Counted from the first letter of the stretch, positions 7,286-17,210 are shown. The stretch: DNA of 64,000 bases from CAYRFF01 sp964436125 (GCA_964436125.1 CAYTBT010000011.1:22952-86951), one strand, 5' to 3'. The notes: generated from the sequence alone by a model not told the origin. Program-made: numbers and translations.

Positions 7286-9871
7286 ATGGCAAGACGGAAG
7301 GTTGCACAACAACAAGCTGAGAATAATAATAAACGAGCTATTCATAAGAAGCTGGCGCGGTGGATGTGGATTATAGCGGGTGCGGAAATCTTGTGTGTGG
7401 CTCTTATTTTTATTTTTATTTCTTTTCAGGGAATCCCATCATTTGAAGAGCTTGAGAACCCGGAGATTGATTATGCATCGATTGTTTATGATGATCAGGG
7501 AAAGGAACTCGGTCGCTTCTTTGCTGAAAATAGGGTTGCGGTGCCTTATGATAGTTTGAATCCCCATCTAGTAAATGCATTGATTGCAACCGAAGATATA
7601 AGGTATTATAATCACAGTGGAATTGACTTCAGGGCGGTCGGTAGAGTCATTGTGAAAACAATATTGCTGGGGAAAGATAATGCTGGAGGAGGAAGTACAA
7701 TAACACAACAACTTGCCAAGCAGTTATTCCGCTTCCGGGACTTCTCCGGGATGAATAAAGTTGAGCAAGTCCTCGCCTTATTTTACTATAAGTTTAAAGA
7801 ATGGATTACAGCAGTTCTCCTTGAAAAATCATATACCAAGGAAGAGATAATTGCTATGTATTTAAGCAAATATGACTTTATCTACAGCTCACATGGCGTG
7901 GAAGCGGCAGCTAGAACATATTTTGGGAAGCCACAATCCGAGTTGAATATTGTAGAATCGGCTACTTTAATAGGAATGTTGAAGAATTCTGTATTGTACA
8001 ACCCGATAAAATATCCACAGAATTGTATTAACAGAAGAAATTTAGTCTTACAACGGATGTTGGATGCGCACTATCTTACAGAAGAACAAGTAGATACACT
8101 TTCTAGCAAAAAGTTAGACGTATCCGGTTTCCATCGTTTAACCAATTACACCGGAGATGCTACCTACTTCCGGGCTTTTGTTGCTGAATGGACACAAGAC
8201 CTCATTCAGAAGCACGATATTGAAAAGCCTGATGGAACCTTATACAATATTTATACCGATGGATTGAAAATATTCACGACGATTAACCGGAGAATGCAAG
8301 ACCACCTTCAGGATGCCGTCCGGGAACACATGGAAGTGAACCAAGAAAGATTTTTAAGGGCCTGGAAAGGAAAGGATATATGGGAATATAAATATGGACC
8401 GTATTCTGTCGATCTTAAGAAAGAATCCCTGCATAGACTGGTGCGACAATCGAGAAGGTACAAACTTATTCAAGCTCATTTTCTCGCTGATAATATCAGC
8501 ATAATACAGAAAGAATTTGATATTTCTCTGCGCGATTATGATCTTGAAAGACTTATCAAAACGGATAAAGATCCAGAATACCTCGATAATCTTGAGGAAA
8601 AGAACTATATCAGTGAGAAAAAGGCCGATATATTGCGCTCCATTCTCGCAAGTGATTACTGGCCGGCATTTAAGTCGGGTTGGGACCAGATGCAAGCACA
8701 GGTCAAAGAACAGTTTGCTACTCCCGTGGAAATGACGGTATTTGCTTATAATGATAAAATGGAGAAAGATACTGTAATGACACCGATGGATTCCATCAAG
8801 TATTATCGGATGATTCTTCAAGTAGGCTCTATTGCGATGAATCCCAAGAATGGTCACATTAAGGCGTGGGTAGGTGGTGTAGATCATAAATATTTCAAAT
8901 ATGACCACGTTAATGCACGCCGACAAGTCGGCTCGACTTTTAAACCGTTTTTATACAGTGCTGCAATATCGGTAATGGGCTTTTCGCCCTGCTTCCCGGT
9001 ATTGGATATTCAATATACGATCCAACCCGGCGAGGGAAGTTTTGATTTACTTGAACCGTGGAAACCGGATAATGCAGAAGGAGAGTTTTCCCATAAAAAA
9101 ATGACCTTATTTGATGGCTTAAGTCACTCCAAGAATTCAATTGCGGTCTATTTAATGAAACAGCTGGGAAGCACAGAGCCTTTAAGAGATATTATCGATA
9201 ATATGGGCTTAAGTAAGACAGAGAAATTACCCAATGGACGTTACCTTATCCCTAAACAACCGTCAATTGCGCTGGGAGCAGCAGATTTGTCCGTTATGGA
9301 GATGACAGGGGCATACACGACATTTGCCAATAATGGGAAATATTCCAAGCCAATTTTTGTTACTAAAATCATCGATAAGAATGGGAAAATCTTGTATCAA
9401 GCCATCCCACATACTCAAGTTGCTCTCAATAGTACCGTGAATTACGTAATGGTGGAAATGCTCCGCTATACAGCACAACACCATCCTGCCGCAAGACGCC
9501 ATCATATTAAAAGTGATGTCGGCGGGAAAACCGGTACTACCAATAATCAGACAGATGGCTGGTATATGGGAATTACGCCGGATCTCGTCGTAGGGACATG
9601 GGTAGGCGGTGAAGATCGTTGGATACGCTTCCGTAGAATCACTTATGGCCAAGGCGCAACTTTGGCACGCCCTATATTTTATAAGTTTCTACACGATGTT
9701 GAACGCGATGAAAAACTAGATTACGATGTGAATGAACGTTTCTATAAACCACCGGGTGATCTGGGCATTGAAACCGATTGCGATCTTTATAGTCACAATA
9801 ATTCAACAAGCCCGGACGAAAAGGTTTTTGAGAAAAAGGAAGAAGACCAACAACAAGGATTTTTCAGATAG
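7286..9871 (+). CDS. Penicillin-binding protein 1A (bifunctional transglycosylase/transpeptidase)
   Basis: An 861-residue class A PBP that polymerises and cross-links peptidoglycan at the outer face of the inner membrane. The start is placed at the ATG on 7286 (MARRKVAQQQ); the ORF extends seven codons further to a GTG with no support. A single membrane anchor spans ~30-52. The GT51 transglycosylase domain follows, with ATEDIRYYNHSGIDF (catalytic Glu near residue 100) and GGGSTITQQLAKQLF. The transpeptidase domain has the SxxK motif in GSTFKPF (Ser ~550), SHSKNS (SxN) and GGKTGTTNN (KTG ~748). The C-terminus is a polar, Gln-rich tail. A large insert (~350-490) between the two catalytic domains is common in Bacteroidota PBP1A. 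It is a single gene, followed by a strong hairpin at 10079. Confidence 0.93.
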   Translation: MARRKVAQQQAENNNKRAIHKKLARWMWIIAGAEILCVALIFIFISFQGIPSFEELENPEIDYASIVYDDQGKELGRFFAENRVAVPYDSLNPHLVNALIATEDIRYYNHSGIDFRAVGRVIVKTILLGKDNAGGGSTITQQLAKQLFRFRDFSGMNKVEQVLALFYYKFKEWITAVLLEKSYTKEEIIAMYLSKYDFIYSSHGVEAAARTYFGKPQSELNIVESATLIGMLKNSVLYNPIKYPQNCINRRNLVLQRMLDAHYLTEEQVDTLSSKKLDVSGFHRLTNYTGDATYFRAFVAEWTQDLIQKHDIEKPDGTLYNIYTDGLKIFTTINRRMQDHLQDAVREHMEVNQERFLRAWKGKDIWEYKYGPYSVDLKKESLHRLVRQSRRYKLIQAHFLADNISIIQKEFDISLRDYDLERLIKTDKDPEYLDNLEEKNYISEKKADILRSILASDYWPAFKSGWDQMQAQVKEQFATPVEMTVFAYNDKMEKDTVMTPMDSIKYYRMILQVGSIAMNPKNGHIKAWVGGVDHKYFKYDHVNARRQVGSTFKPFLYSAAISVMGFSPCFPVLDIQYTIQPGEGSFDLLEPWKPDNAEGEFSHKKMTLFDGLSHSKNSIAVYLMKQLGSTEPLRDIIDNMGLSKTEKLPNGRYLIPKQPSIALGAADLSVMEMTGAYTTFANNGKYSKPIFVTKIIDKNGKILYQAIPHTQVALNSTVNYVMVEMLRYTAQHHPAARRHHIKSDVGGKTGTTNNQTDGWYMGITPDLVVGTWVGGEDRWIRFRRITYGQGATLARPIFYKFLHDVERDEKLDYDVNERFYKPPGDLGIETDCDLYSHNNSTSPDEKVFEKKEEDQQQGFFR

Positions 9872-10078
9872 AATTGTATAGTTTAAGCTTATCGAAGGTA
9901 TTGAAATTGCTTCAGGATATCTTTTAGTTCTCTTTATTTCAGAAATCTGAGCCTCTGTGCTTCAGTATAATGGAAATATACGTAGCTATTGCTTCATATT
10001 TACAGATATGTTGATCTGATTTTCAGCGATATACATATCCGACCTTTCCTTCTGTAAAATAAATAATGTAAGCTCTAT

Positions 10079-10111
10079 AAAGTAACTGGTAGCTTCGCTG
10101 CCAGTTACTTT
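10079..10111. terminator. Strong hairpin between convergent pbp1A and glyA
   Basis: AAAGTAACTGG at 10079-10089 pairs perfectly with 10101-10111, and the stem continues inwards (one T-G wobble, then AGC/GCT) to a three-base TTC loop, about 15 pairs in all. It ends in TTT with no long U-tract. Lying between two converging genes it may terminate both. The rest of the 9872-10267 gap shows no gene. Confidence 0.65.
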
Positions 10112-10267
10112 AACACTTTCTCTATCCTTATTGCACCTTTATTCTAAATGCTTTAAAAATCTGCAACTATAATCGTAAGAATATTCTGAGAGGCTCCTGT
10201 AATGCATTTATGCACAGCAATAAGTCAACGTATCCGCAGATAAAGCAATCGTTCAGGCACAGTACAC

Positions 10268-11542
10268 TTATGCATTGTTATACAAGGGGTAATCAGACAT
10301 AAATGTATTGATTTTCTCCTTCATATTCTTCTGTAGAGTAGCATTGTCAGGATCCCTTAGGATTTCGTCAATCCATGCGACAATCTGACGACAATCATCT
10401 TCTTTCAATCCACGCGTAGTAATAGCCGGAGTACCGATACGCATACCTGAAGTAACCATCGGGGACTCAGTATCAAAAGGAACCATATTTTTATTCACTG
10501 TAATGTCTGCCTTAATCAGAGTGTCTTCAGCGAGTTTGCCTGTCAGGCCTTTGCTCCGGAGATCGATAAGCATTAGGTGATTATCTGTTCCACCGGAAAC
10601 GAGATTATAGCCACGCGCATTAAACTCTTCAGCCATTGCTTGAGCATTTTTGATGACTTGCCCACAGTAGGTTTTATAGTCATCTTGGAGATCCTCATAG
10701 AAGGCGACTGCTTTAGCTGCAATGACATGTTCAAGCGGACCGCCCTGCATTCCCGGAAATACACCGGAATTGAGCACACTTCCCATAGAACGGATTTTCC
10801 CTTTCCGGGTTTTTAACCCCATAGGATTGGGGAAGTTTTTACCCATCATAATAACACCTCCGCGAGGACCACGCAGTGTTTTATGCGTCGTTGATGTGAT
10901 GATATGACAATGTTCCATCGGGTCTTTAAGATATCCTGTTGCTATTAAACCGGCCGGATGTGCAATATCTGCCATAAGAAGAGCTCCCACATTGTCAGCA
11001 ATTTCACGGAAGCGTTTATAGTCCCAGTCTCTGGCATAAGCAGATGCGCCGCAGATTATCAACTTTGGTTTATAGGATTCTGCAATCTCAGCTACTTTAT
11101 CCATATTGACAAGGCCTGTTTCTTTATCAACTCCATAGAACTTTGGCTTGAAAGTTTTACCGGAGTAGTTGACAGGTGAGCCATGGGTGAGGTGCCCGCC
11201 GTGGGAAAGGTTAAATCCTAGAATTCTGTCCCCCGGATTTAAACAAGCAAGATACACGGAAGCATTGGCCTGTGCACCTGAATGAGGCTGTACATTGGCA
11301 TATTTGGCACCGAAGAGCTTTTTCAGGCGGTCGATAGCGAGTTGTTCTACCTCATCTATATATTGACAACCGCCGTAATATCTCCGCCTTGGATAACCCT
11401 CAGCATATTTATTGGTTAGACAACTTCCCATTGCTTTTAAAACTTCTGACGAGGTGAAATTTTCACTGGCAATGAGCTCTATCCCTTCTCTCTGTCTCTG
11501 TTCTTCTTGCTTTATCAGTTTAAATATTGCTTTATCATTCAT
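10268..11542 (-). CDS. glyA: Serine hydroxymethyltransferase
   Basis: A 424-residue PLP enzyme interconverting serine and glycine with tetrahydrofolate as one-carbon acceptor, in the cytoplasm. Clear family blocks: EGIELIASENFTSSEVL, TNKYAEGYPRRRYYGGCQYID, VQPHSGAQANASVY, MADIAHPAGLIA, and the PLP-lysine block TSTTHKTLRGPRGG near residue 230, followed by VFPGMQGGPLEHVIAAKA. The length is normal. The ATG start begins MNDKAIFKLIKQEEQRQ. The gene stands alone between two gaps and converges with PBP1A. Confidence 0.97.
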   Translation of the reverse strand: MNDKAIFKLIKQEEQRQREGIELIASENFTSSEVLKAMGSCLTNKYAEGYPRRRYYGGCQYIDEVEQLAIDRLKKLFGAKYANVQPHSGAQANASVYLACLNPGDRILGFNLSHGGHLTHGSPVNYSGKTFKPKFYGVDKETGLVNMDKVAEIAESYKPKLIICGASAYARDWDYKRFREIADNVGALLMADIAHPAGLIATGYLKDPMEHCHIITSTTHKTLRGPRGGVIMMGKNFPNPMGLKTRKGKIRSMGSVLNSGVFPGMQGGPLEHVIAAKAVAFYEDLQDDYKTYCGQVIKNAQAMAEEFNARGYNLVSGGTDNHLMLIDLRSKGLTGKLAEDTLIKADITVNKNMVPFDTESPMVTSGMRIGTPAITTRGLKEDDCRQIVAWIDEILRDPDNATLQKNMKEKINTFMSDYPLYNNA

Positions 11543-12129
11543 ATCATATCGGGTTTAAATATTTTACTTTAGTTCTTCTGCTTCCTGTCAGCTTTGTGCT
11601 TCTTTTTACCTCTTTCTGTTCCTTGCCGGTAAAAATAAGAAAGTTCAATCTTCCGCACAGAAATGCCTGTATTTTAAAATTATTGAACTATGAAGATAAA
11701 ACATATCCTTTAATCCACGCAGAAGTTTTACCTACTTTATGTAAATTTCTGTGTAGGTACATGGTATTTATTGTTGCTTCCGCAAATAATCTGCATCACT
11801 CGGATTGTTTTTTTAATCGGATTGTCCTTCATAAACTACTATAATAGGTTCAGAGCTTCACCTAGATATAGTCGTCTAAGCCATTTCAGTCAGGCATAAT
11901 GGATTAAGTGTCTGGCAGCAGTTTCGGAAGATATTGTATGCAAAGGAATTATATGCTGCTATGTCGATGAATAAGGTTATTGTCACAGGTGTGATAATAA
12001 GCTTTAATTAAGCTAAATTGATATATTAGATTGCATATAATCTATAGAAATCAGAAGACGGATTGCTTATTAATAGATTTAATGTTATCTTACTCGCATA
12101 ACGTATTCAATAACCCTTAATTATTATTT
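11543..12129. other. Divergent intergenic region, 587 bp
   Basis: The gap lies between the glyA start and the T9SS cargo gene. A TTG-initiated 105-codon reading frame overlaps glyA and lacks codon bias or motifs, so it is not called. A TAGATTGC at 12027-12034 is a weak -7 candidate for the downstream gene. Nothing else is recognised; it is strikingly AT-rich towards 12129. Confidence 0.4.
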
Positions 12130-12978
12130 ATGCAAGTACATTTACAGATAAAAATTATCAGCTTCATTATCCTGTCCTCCTTGCTCACTACAGTAAGCAA
12201 TGCACAGATTCTGAATGCGAGCTTTGAACAATGGGAAACGATAGATAATTATGAAATTCCACTTCACTGGCAGAGCAACCAAGATAGCGAGACCAATCGC
12301 ATTGAGAAAAGTGATGAAAGTGTCGATGGCAACTATTCACTGAAGCTAGTTCCGGACGATAGCATATCAGGCTTCAGTCACGTATGTAAATCAATCGTAG
12401 AAGCAGGCTTTTCATTGGCTAATCCGGTGGGACATGAGAAGAGTCTCTATTATTATCTGAAAAGTGAAGCACTCTATAATAGCGATACGGCCATTGTGAC
12501 GGTAAAAGTTGAATTTTATCGTGAAGGAAGCCGCGTGAAATTGGAATTCCATCCACATTATCATCCGATAGCCGAGTTTACACTACAACAGATTCCCTTT
12601 CCACATTTTCAGATTGACTCTGTGTATATTGAAATCTATGGCGCTGCGGCGACCGGTAGTGACGGATATGGATGCCGATACCTCTCCAATATCTGGATAG
12701 ATAATATTTTTATTGATGAGAATACAGCAACTGAATATGCGGTCATGGAGAAAAATAATCTCCTCTATCCCAATCCCGCCTCCGGTATTCTTCATCTTGA
12801 TCAATCGGTAGACCCGATAATAAAATATGAGATATATAATATGCAAGGCATATTAATTCAGACTGAGAACGGAAATAATCGGACGATAAATCTCGATAAT
12901 CCGGGAATGCACATTGTGCTTTTATATACGAGAAATGGCGACATATACTCTCAGAAGGTCTTTAACCGCTCTTTCTGA
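12130..12978 (+). CDS. Secreted protein with type A T9SS sorting domain
   Basis: A 282-residue exported protein. It has a signal peptide (cleavage expected after TTVSNA near residue 24), then a beta-rich module (~25-200) starting ILNASFEQWETIDNYEIPLHW and containing ESVDGNYSLKL, the look of a carbohydrate-binding-like domain. Residues ~212-282 form a type A T9SS C-terminal domain: LLYPNPASGILHLDQS, then YEIYNMQGILIQT, and a final GMHIVLLYTRNGDIYSQKVF strand. Such tails direct cargo across the outer membrane and are removed on arrival. There is no catalytic motif, so its job on the surface is unknown. It ends five bases from the converging HD gene. porX, a regulator of this secretion system, is 1.3 kb away. 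Confidence 0.85.
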   Translation: MQVHLQIKIISFIILSSLLTTVSNAQILNASFEQWETIDNYEIPLHWQSNQDSETNRIEKSDESVDGNYSLKLVPDDSISGFSHVCKSIVEAGFSLANPVGHEKSLYYYLKSEALYNSDTAIVTVKVEFYREGSRVKLEFHPHYHPIAEFTLQQIPFPHFQIDSVYIEIYGAAATGSDGYGCRYLSNIWIDNIFIDENTATEYAVMEKNNLLYPNPASGILHLDQSVDPIIKYEIYNMQGILIQTENGNNRTINLDNPGMHIVLLYTRNGDIYSQKVFNRSF

Positions 12979-12983
12979 ATTTA

Positions 12984-14198
12984 TTATCCACTGAACTTCC
13001 GCGGGTAACATAAATAGTATCGCCTGCTTTCACGCAATTCCAGTGCATTGTCGCTGAGTTCCGAGAAAGGGACGACCTCGCCACTTTTTTGCAGGACATA
13101 TATTTCCTCGGAATTGATGCGGTACAAGTCATTGGATTCCTGGCCGTGGAGAACGAGTTTTGCTGCACTGGATTCATCGACTCCATCAAGATGAAGCACT
13201 GATTTATACGCTTTCTTGATATCTGCTTGCGCAAATGGCTCCTTGGACAAGTGTATTTTGAATAAATGGCGATTGAGCAATCCACCGGCGAGAAGTCTGA
13301 TTACCTTGTCGTCGAGATGCATAGCAGATTTTACCAGATTTATCACATCGGTATCATCAATATGGATAAAAGCATCGAGTGCTTCAGCTCTCTGTGAGCT
13401 GCTTGCATGCTTGGTAATGGAAAGGGCATTTGCGAAAGCGGGCGAAATAAAGCAATCCTTTAAATACGACGGATTAAGCTTTAATAATTCAAGAAGCTTG
13501 GAGAGCATTTTCTCAGCACTCACTACGGTTTTATGAAAATATACCTGCCAGTACATCAGGCGACGCGAGAGAAGGAATTTTTCAATGGAATAAATCCCTT
13601 TTTCTTCAACGACAAGACGATTGTCCACGACATTGAGCATTTTTATAATTCTATCATAACCGATTACGCCTTCTGCTACACCTGTAAAATAACTGTCTCG
13701 CATCAAATAATCGAGCCGATCCATGTCGAGCTGTCCCGAGATAAGCCGATGTAAGAAAGGCTTGTGATATTCATCTTTAAAAATGGCAATTGCAAGATCT
13801 AGCGCCCCGTCCATCTCCATATTCAGGCGCTCCATAAGTGCAAGAGACAATTCCTCGTGGTGGATGGGAATTATTAAGCCTTCCAGCGCATGGGAATAGG
13901 GTCCGTGTCCGATATCGTGTAGAAGAATTGCAATCTCGGTCGCCTCGGCTTCCGCATCGCTGATAGAAATTCCTTTTTCTCGGAGTGTGTGAATAGCTTG
14001 TCGCATTAAGTGAAAAGCACCTAAAGCGTGAAGAAAACGCGTATTGGTAGCACCGGGATAGACATAATCTGATAAACCCAATTGTTTTATACGCCTCAAG
14101 CGTTGAAATATAGGATGCTCTACGATGTCGTAATGTAGGCCATAGGGCAGTGTAATGAAACCGTAAACAGGGTCGTTGATTATCTTGTGTGATGCCAT
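12984..14198 (-). CDS. HD-domain phosphohydrolase
   Basis: A 404-residue HD-superfamily metal-dependent phosphohydrolase of the dNTPase/YdhJ-like group. The start at 14198 (MASHKIINDPVYGFITLPYG) matches the common N-terminus of this family; the ORF extends 11 codons further without support. Metal ligands visible: RFLHALGAFHLM (first His), ILLHDIGHGPYSHALEG (HD pair), and HRLISGQLDMDRLDYLMRDS (distal Asp). Characterised relatives hydrolyse (d)NTPs, but the substrate here cannot be read from sequence. It is divergent from porX, with 83 bp between starts. Confidence 0.85.
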   Translation of the reverse strand: MASHKIINDPVYGFITLPYGLHYDIVEHPIFQRLRRIKQLGLSDYVYPGATNTRFLHALGAFHLMRQAIHTLREKGISISDAEAEATEIAILLHDIGHGPYSHALEGLIIPIHHEELSLALMERLNMEMDGALDLAIAIFKDEYHKPFLHRLISGQLDMDRLDYLMRDSYFTGVAEGVIGYDRIIKMLNVVDNRLVVEEKGIYSIEKFLLSRRLMYWQVYFHKTVVSAEKMLSKLLELLKLNPSYLKDCFISPAFANALSITKHASSSQRAEALDAFIHIDDTDVINLVKSAMHLDDKVIRLLAGGLLNRHLFKIHLSKEPFAQADIKKAYKSVLHLDGVDESSAAKLVLHGQESNDLYRINSEEIYVLQKSGEVVPFSELSDNALELRESRRYYLCYPRKFSG

Positions 14199-14281
14199 CT
14201 GTAAAAATTTATATGCATAACACAATAACATAATTTGCTTTCTCGCTGTTATTGTGTTGAGAATTTAAAGGAAATGAAAAT

Positions 14282-15838
14282 ATGGATAAAATTAAAATAC
14301 TCTGGGTAGATGATGAAATTGATATGTTGAAACCGCAACTCCTTTTTCTTGAGGAGAAAGGATATGCGATAACAACTGTCACCAATGGCCACGATGCGCT
14401 TGAGGAAATAGAGCAAAATAAATTTGATGTTGTTTTTCTCGATGAATCCATGCCTGGACTTACCGGCCTGGAGACCCTTGATCGATTACGGGGCATCGAT
14501 GAACGCGTTCCCGTAGTGATGATTACCAAGAATGAAGAAGAAGATTTAATGGAAGAGGCGATAGGCTCAGAGATTGCCGATTATCTCATAAAACCCGTGA
14601 ATCCAAATCAGATTCTCCTGTCTTTAAAGAAAATTATCGATAATAAACGGCTTGTCCAGGAAAAAGCAGCTACGGAATATCATAGTCAGTTCAGAGAAAT
14701 TTTAATGCGGATTAATTCCGGGCTGGACCTCGATGAATGGAAAGATGTTTACAAGAATATCATTCATTGGGAATTAAAGCTGGATGCCACAGAAGCCTCG
14801 CAGATGGGAGATATTCTTGCGATGCAGAAAGAGGAGGCCAATGGAGAATTCTCCAAATTTGTCAAGCGTAATTACATGGATTGGATTGATGAAAATCAAG
14901 AAGAAAGGCCGGTGATGTCCGACAACTTGATGCGTAGAAAGGTCTTTCCTGAATTGAGTGATGATAAACCGACGATAATGCTGCTCCTCGATAATTGTCG
15001 TTACGATCAGTGGAAGGTTATTGAGCCATTGATTCTCGAGGAATTTAATCTGCTTTCCGAAGATACATTTGTCTCAATTCTGCCTACAACTACCCAATAC
15101 AGCAGAAATTCCATCTTTTCAGGTCTGTTTCCCGCTGAAATTGCCCAGCATTATAGGAAATGGTGGAGAAATGATAATGAGGAAGGAGGGAAGAATCAAT
15201 TTGAAGCAGACTTATTGAATGAGCAGATTAAACGACTCATTCATCGGGATATCAAGCATGAGTACTTCAAGGTAACTAATCAAGAACTCGGCCAAGAACT
15301 CGTGAATAATGCTCAGAATTTCCTCAATAATGACCTCACCGTAATTGTCTATAATTTTATTGACATGCTTTCCCATGCGCGGACTGAGATGGAAGTGCTA
15401 AAAGAGCTTGCGGGTGATGAAAGAGCATATCGAAGCCTCACGCGCTCCTGGTTCATACATTCCCCATTATGGGAAGCTTTACGCAAGATATCCGAAAGAG
15501 AATTTAAGCTTATCGTGACGACAGATCACGGAACGATAAGAGTACAAGATCCGAGCAAAGTAATCGGCGATCGGGAGACAACGCCCAATCTTCGCTATAA
15601 AGTAGGTAAGAATCTGGATTACAATAAGGAAGATGTGCTTGATTTTACCGATCCGGAGAAAGCCGGCTTGCCATCTATCAATGTGAGCTCGACCTATATA
15701 TTTGCTATCCAGGATAAATATTTCCTTTACCCCAATAATTATAGCTATTATAATAATTATTACAGGAATACCTTTCAGCATGGAGGGATCTCTCTTGAAG
15801 AGATGATCTGTCCGATAATAACTCTGGAGACAAAGTAA
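14282..15838 (+). CDS. porX: PorX-type response regulator with PglZ domain
   Basis: A 518-residue protein: receiver domain (1-120) with the acidic pair WVDDE, phospho-acceptor Asp54 in FLDESMPGLTG, and KPVNPNQI; a helical linker (~125-200); and a C-terminal PglZ/alkaline-phosphatase-like domain (~205-518) with MLLLDNCRYDQW, TTQYSRNSIFSGLFP, VIVYNFIDMLSHAR and the metal-site block VTTDHGTIRVQDP. This architecture is that of PorX, which with the sensor PorY and a sigma factor controls T9SS genes in Porphyromonas and relatives; the PglZ domain acts on nucleotide phosphodiesters in studied examples. No porY is in the window, as expected since the pair is usually unlinked. T9SS cargo genes lie on both sides (12130, 17986). 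Confidence 0.92.
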   Translation: MDKIKILWVDDEIDMLKPQLLFLEEKGYAITTVTNGHDALEEIEQNKFDVVFLDESMPGLTGLETLDRLRGIDERVPVVMITKNEEEDLMEEAIGSEIADYLIKPVNPNQILLSLKKIIDNKRLVQEKAATEYHSQFREILMRINSGLDLDEWKDVYKNIIHWELKLDATEASQMGDILAMQKEEANGEFSKFVKRNYMDWIDENQEERPVMSDNLMRRKVFPELSDDKPTIMLLLDNCRYDQWKVIEPLILEEFNLLSEDTFVSILPTTTQYSRNSIFSGLFPAEIAQHYRKWWRNDNEEGGKNQFEADLLNEQIKRLIHRDIKHEYFKVTNQELGQELVNNAQNFLNNDLTVIVYNFIDMLSHARTEMEVLKELAGDERAYRSLTRSWFIHSPLWEALRKISEREFKLIVTTDHGTIRVQDPSKVIGDRETTPNLRYKVGKNLDYNKEDVLDFTDPEKAGLPSINVSSTYIFAIQDKYFLYPNNYSYYNNYYRNTFQHGGISLEEMICPIITLETK

Positions 15839-15865
15839 ATTTACGCGGTGGGAGATTGATTGACC

Positions 15866-16387
15866 TTAGGATTCAGCTGATTCCTCACCATCGCTTTCTG
15901 CGGGATTGATGAAATCCTCCATATCGGGTTCAGTTGTATAGGGAATCTGACTTTCGTCAAAAAACTGTGGGAAGTCTATCTTCATCTGCTTTACAGCCCT
16001 GGTAGAGACGAGGAAAACAAGCTTTTTACCAAATGGCGTGTCCTTGTGTAAATAAATTTTCCCACGGCGAAATATAGTATAATCTTTGATGTCAATACGT
16101 TTTATCAATGCAAATGGAATCCGTATTGTGCGGAAATAATTACTTACGTAGAGATATTCTTCCTTGTATTCGACGCGTTTAATCGTCATTATGGTAAAAT
16201 AAATAAGGAAGGAACCAATAATGTAAAATAAGGTTACTGCAATCCTGAAATTAAAGCCAAATACAATACCTCCGCCAGTCTGACTATAAGCCCATACTAC
16301 AATGGTAAAAATACCATAAAAACTGAACCAGAAGGTCGGAAGGAAAATCTTCCAGAAAAGGCTTGTATTGGTAGATATTCTGTGCAT
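15866..16387 (-). CDS. Membrane protein with PH-like domain, unknown function
   Basis: A 173-residue protein. Two membrane spans (~12-33 and ~45-67) are followed by a compact beta domain that looks PH-like: VEYKEEYLYVSNYFRTIRIPFALIKRIDIKDY, then KIYLHKDTPFGKKLVFLV. An acidic tail ends the protein. The pattern resembles bacterial PH/YdbT-type membrane proteins, but the match is not strong enough to name a family. It starts 10 bases after the tatC stop on the same strand, so it is almost certainly in one transcript with tatC. It converges with porX. Confidence 0.65.
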   Translation of the reverse strand: MHRISTNTSLFWKIFLPTFWFSFYGIFTIVVWAYSQTGGGIVFGFNFRIAVTLFYIIGSFLIYFTIMTIKRVEYKEEYLYVSNYFRTIRIPFALIKRIDIKDYTIFRRGKIYLHKDTPFGKKLVFLVSTRAVKQMKIDFPQFFDESQIPYTTEPDMEDFINPAESDGEESAES

Positions 16388-16397
16388 GGTATATAGC

Positions 16398-17210
16398 TTA
16401 TTTTTCTCTTTTCCGATGTACTCGCTTGGTAATAAGTATGCTCACCTCATAGAGAAGAAGTAGAGGAATGGCAATACAAGTCTGCGTGACAACATCAGGT
16501 GGTGTAACAACGGCAGCTACGATAAATATAATGACGATGGCATAACGCCTGTATTTTTTTAAAAATTTATAATCAATCAATCCCAGCTTTGCCAGGAAAT
16601 ACATAACCATAGGCAATTCAAATATTAGGCCTGCAGGAACCGTAAACATAACGAGGTAATTGATGTATGAACGGAGCGTCACTGTGTGCTCTACGGATGG
16701 GTCAACAGTATAAGAACCTAAGAAGCTGACGGCAAATGGACTTATAACAAAATAACCAAAGAGCACACCTGTGAAAAAGAGTAAACTACAAGCAAGCACA
16801 ATGCCTCGACTTGCTTTCTGTTCCGACGGATATAAACCCGGCTTTATGAACCTCCAGAATTCCCACAGGACATAAGGAAATGCAACGACAAGACCCAGCC
16901 AAAATGAACTGATCATGTGTGTTATAAATTGCTCCCCTAGATCACGTGTGATCAAGGTTAATTTATCCGGTTCCATACACACGACGTGCACGACATCGCA
17001 GAGAAATCTGTAGGTCGGAAACCACGACTTTGTAGGCCCGAGAAGTAGGTACTGAAAGACATAGTCCTTGGCAAGGAATATGACGATAGCCGCCACACCT
17101 ATAGCAATAAGGCTACGGATGAGATGCCAGCGGAATTCCTCAAGGTGGTCGAGAAAGGACATTTCTGATTCCTTATTATACTCGTCTATGTCTATCTGAT
17201 CTAATGGCAT
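16398..17210 (-). CDS. tatC: Sec-independent (Tat) translocase subunit TatC
   Basis: A 270-residue, six-span TatC protein, the twin-arginine signal receptor in the inner membrane. The start is placed at 17210 (MPLDQIDIDEY), with 17 preceding codons of the ORF unsupported. Diagnostic blocks: MSFLDHLEEFRWHLIRSL at the first span, FWLGLVVAFPYVLWEFWRFIKPGLYPSEQKAS, the FGYFVISPFAVSFLGSY segment, GLIFELPMVMYFLAKLGL and AAVVTPPDVVTQTCIAIPLLLLYE. An insert of ~25 residues in the first periplasmic loop (with PTYRFLCDVVHVVCM) is typical of Bacteroidota. tatA is not adjacent. It is cotranscribed with the PH-like membrane gene. Confidence 0.95.
   Translation of the reverse strand: MPLDQIDIDEYNKESEMSFLDHLEEFRWHLIRSLIAIGVAAIVIFLAKDYVFQYLLLGPTKSWFPTYRFLCDVVHVVCMEPDKLTLITRDLGEQFITHMISSFWLGLVVAFPYVLWEFWRFIKPGLYPSEQKASRGIVLACSLLFFTGVLFGYFVISPFAVSFLGSYTVDPSVEHTVTLRSYINYLVMFTVPAGLIFELPMVMYFLAKLGLIDYKFLKKYRRYAIVIIFIVAAVVTPPDVVTQTCIAIPLLLLYEVSILITKRVHRKREK

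Noticed and set aside
8354..8926. 190-codon minus-strand frame opposite PBP1A
   Set aside because: Antisense shadow of a well-supported gene, with no recognisable domain.
11527..11844. 105-codon plus-strand frame beginning with TTG and overlapping glyA
   Set aside because: No ATG, overlaps the start of a certain gene on the other strand, and the product has no recognisable pattern beyond a hydrophobic start.
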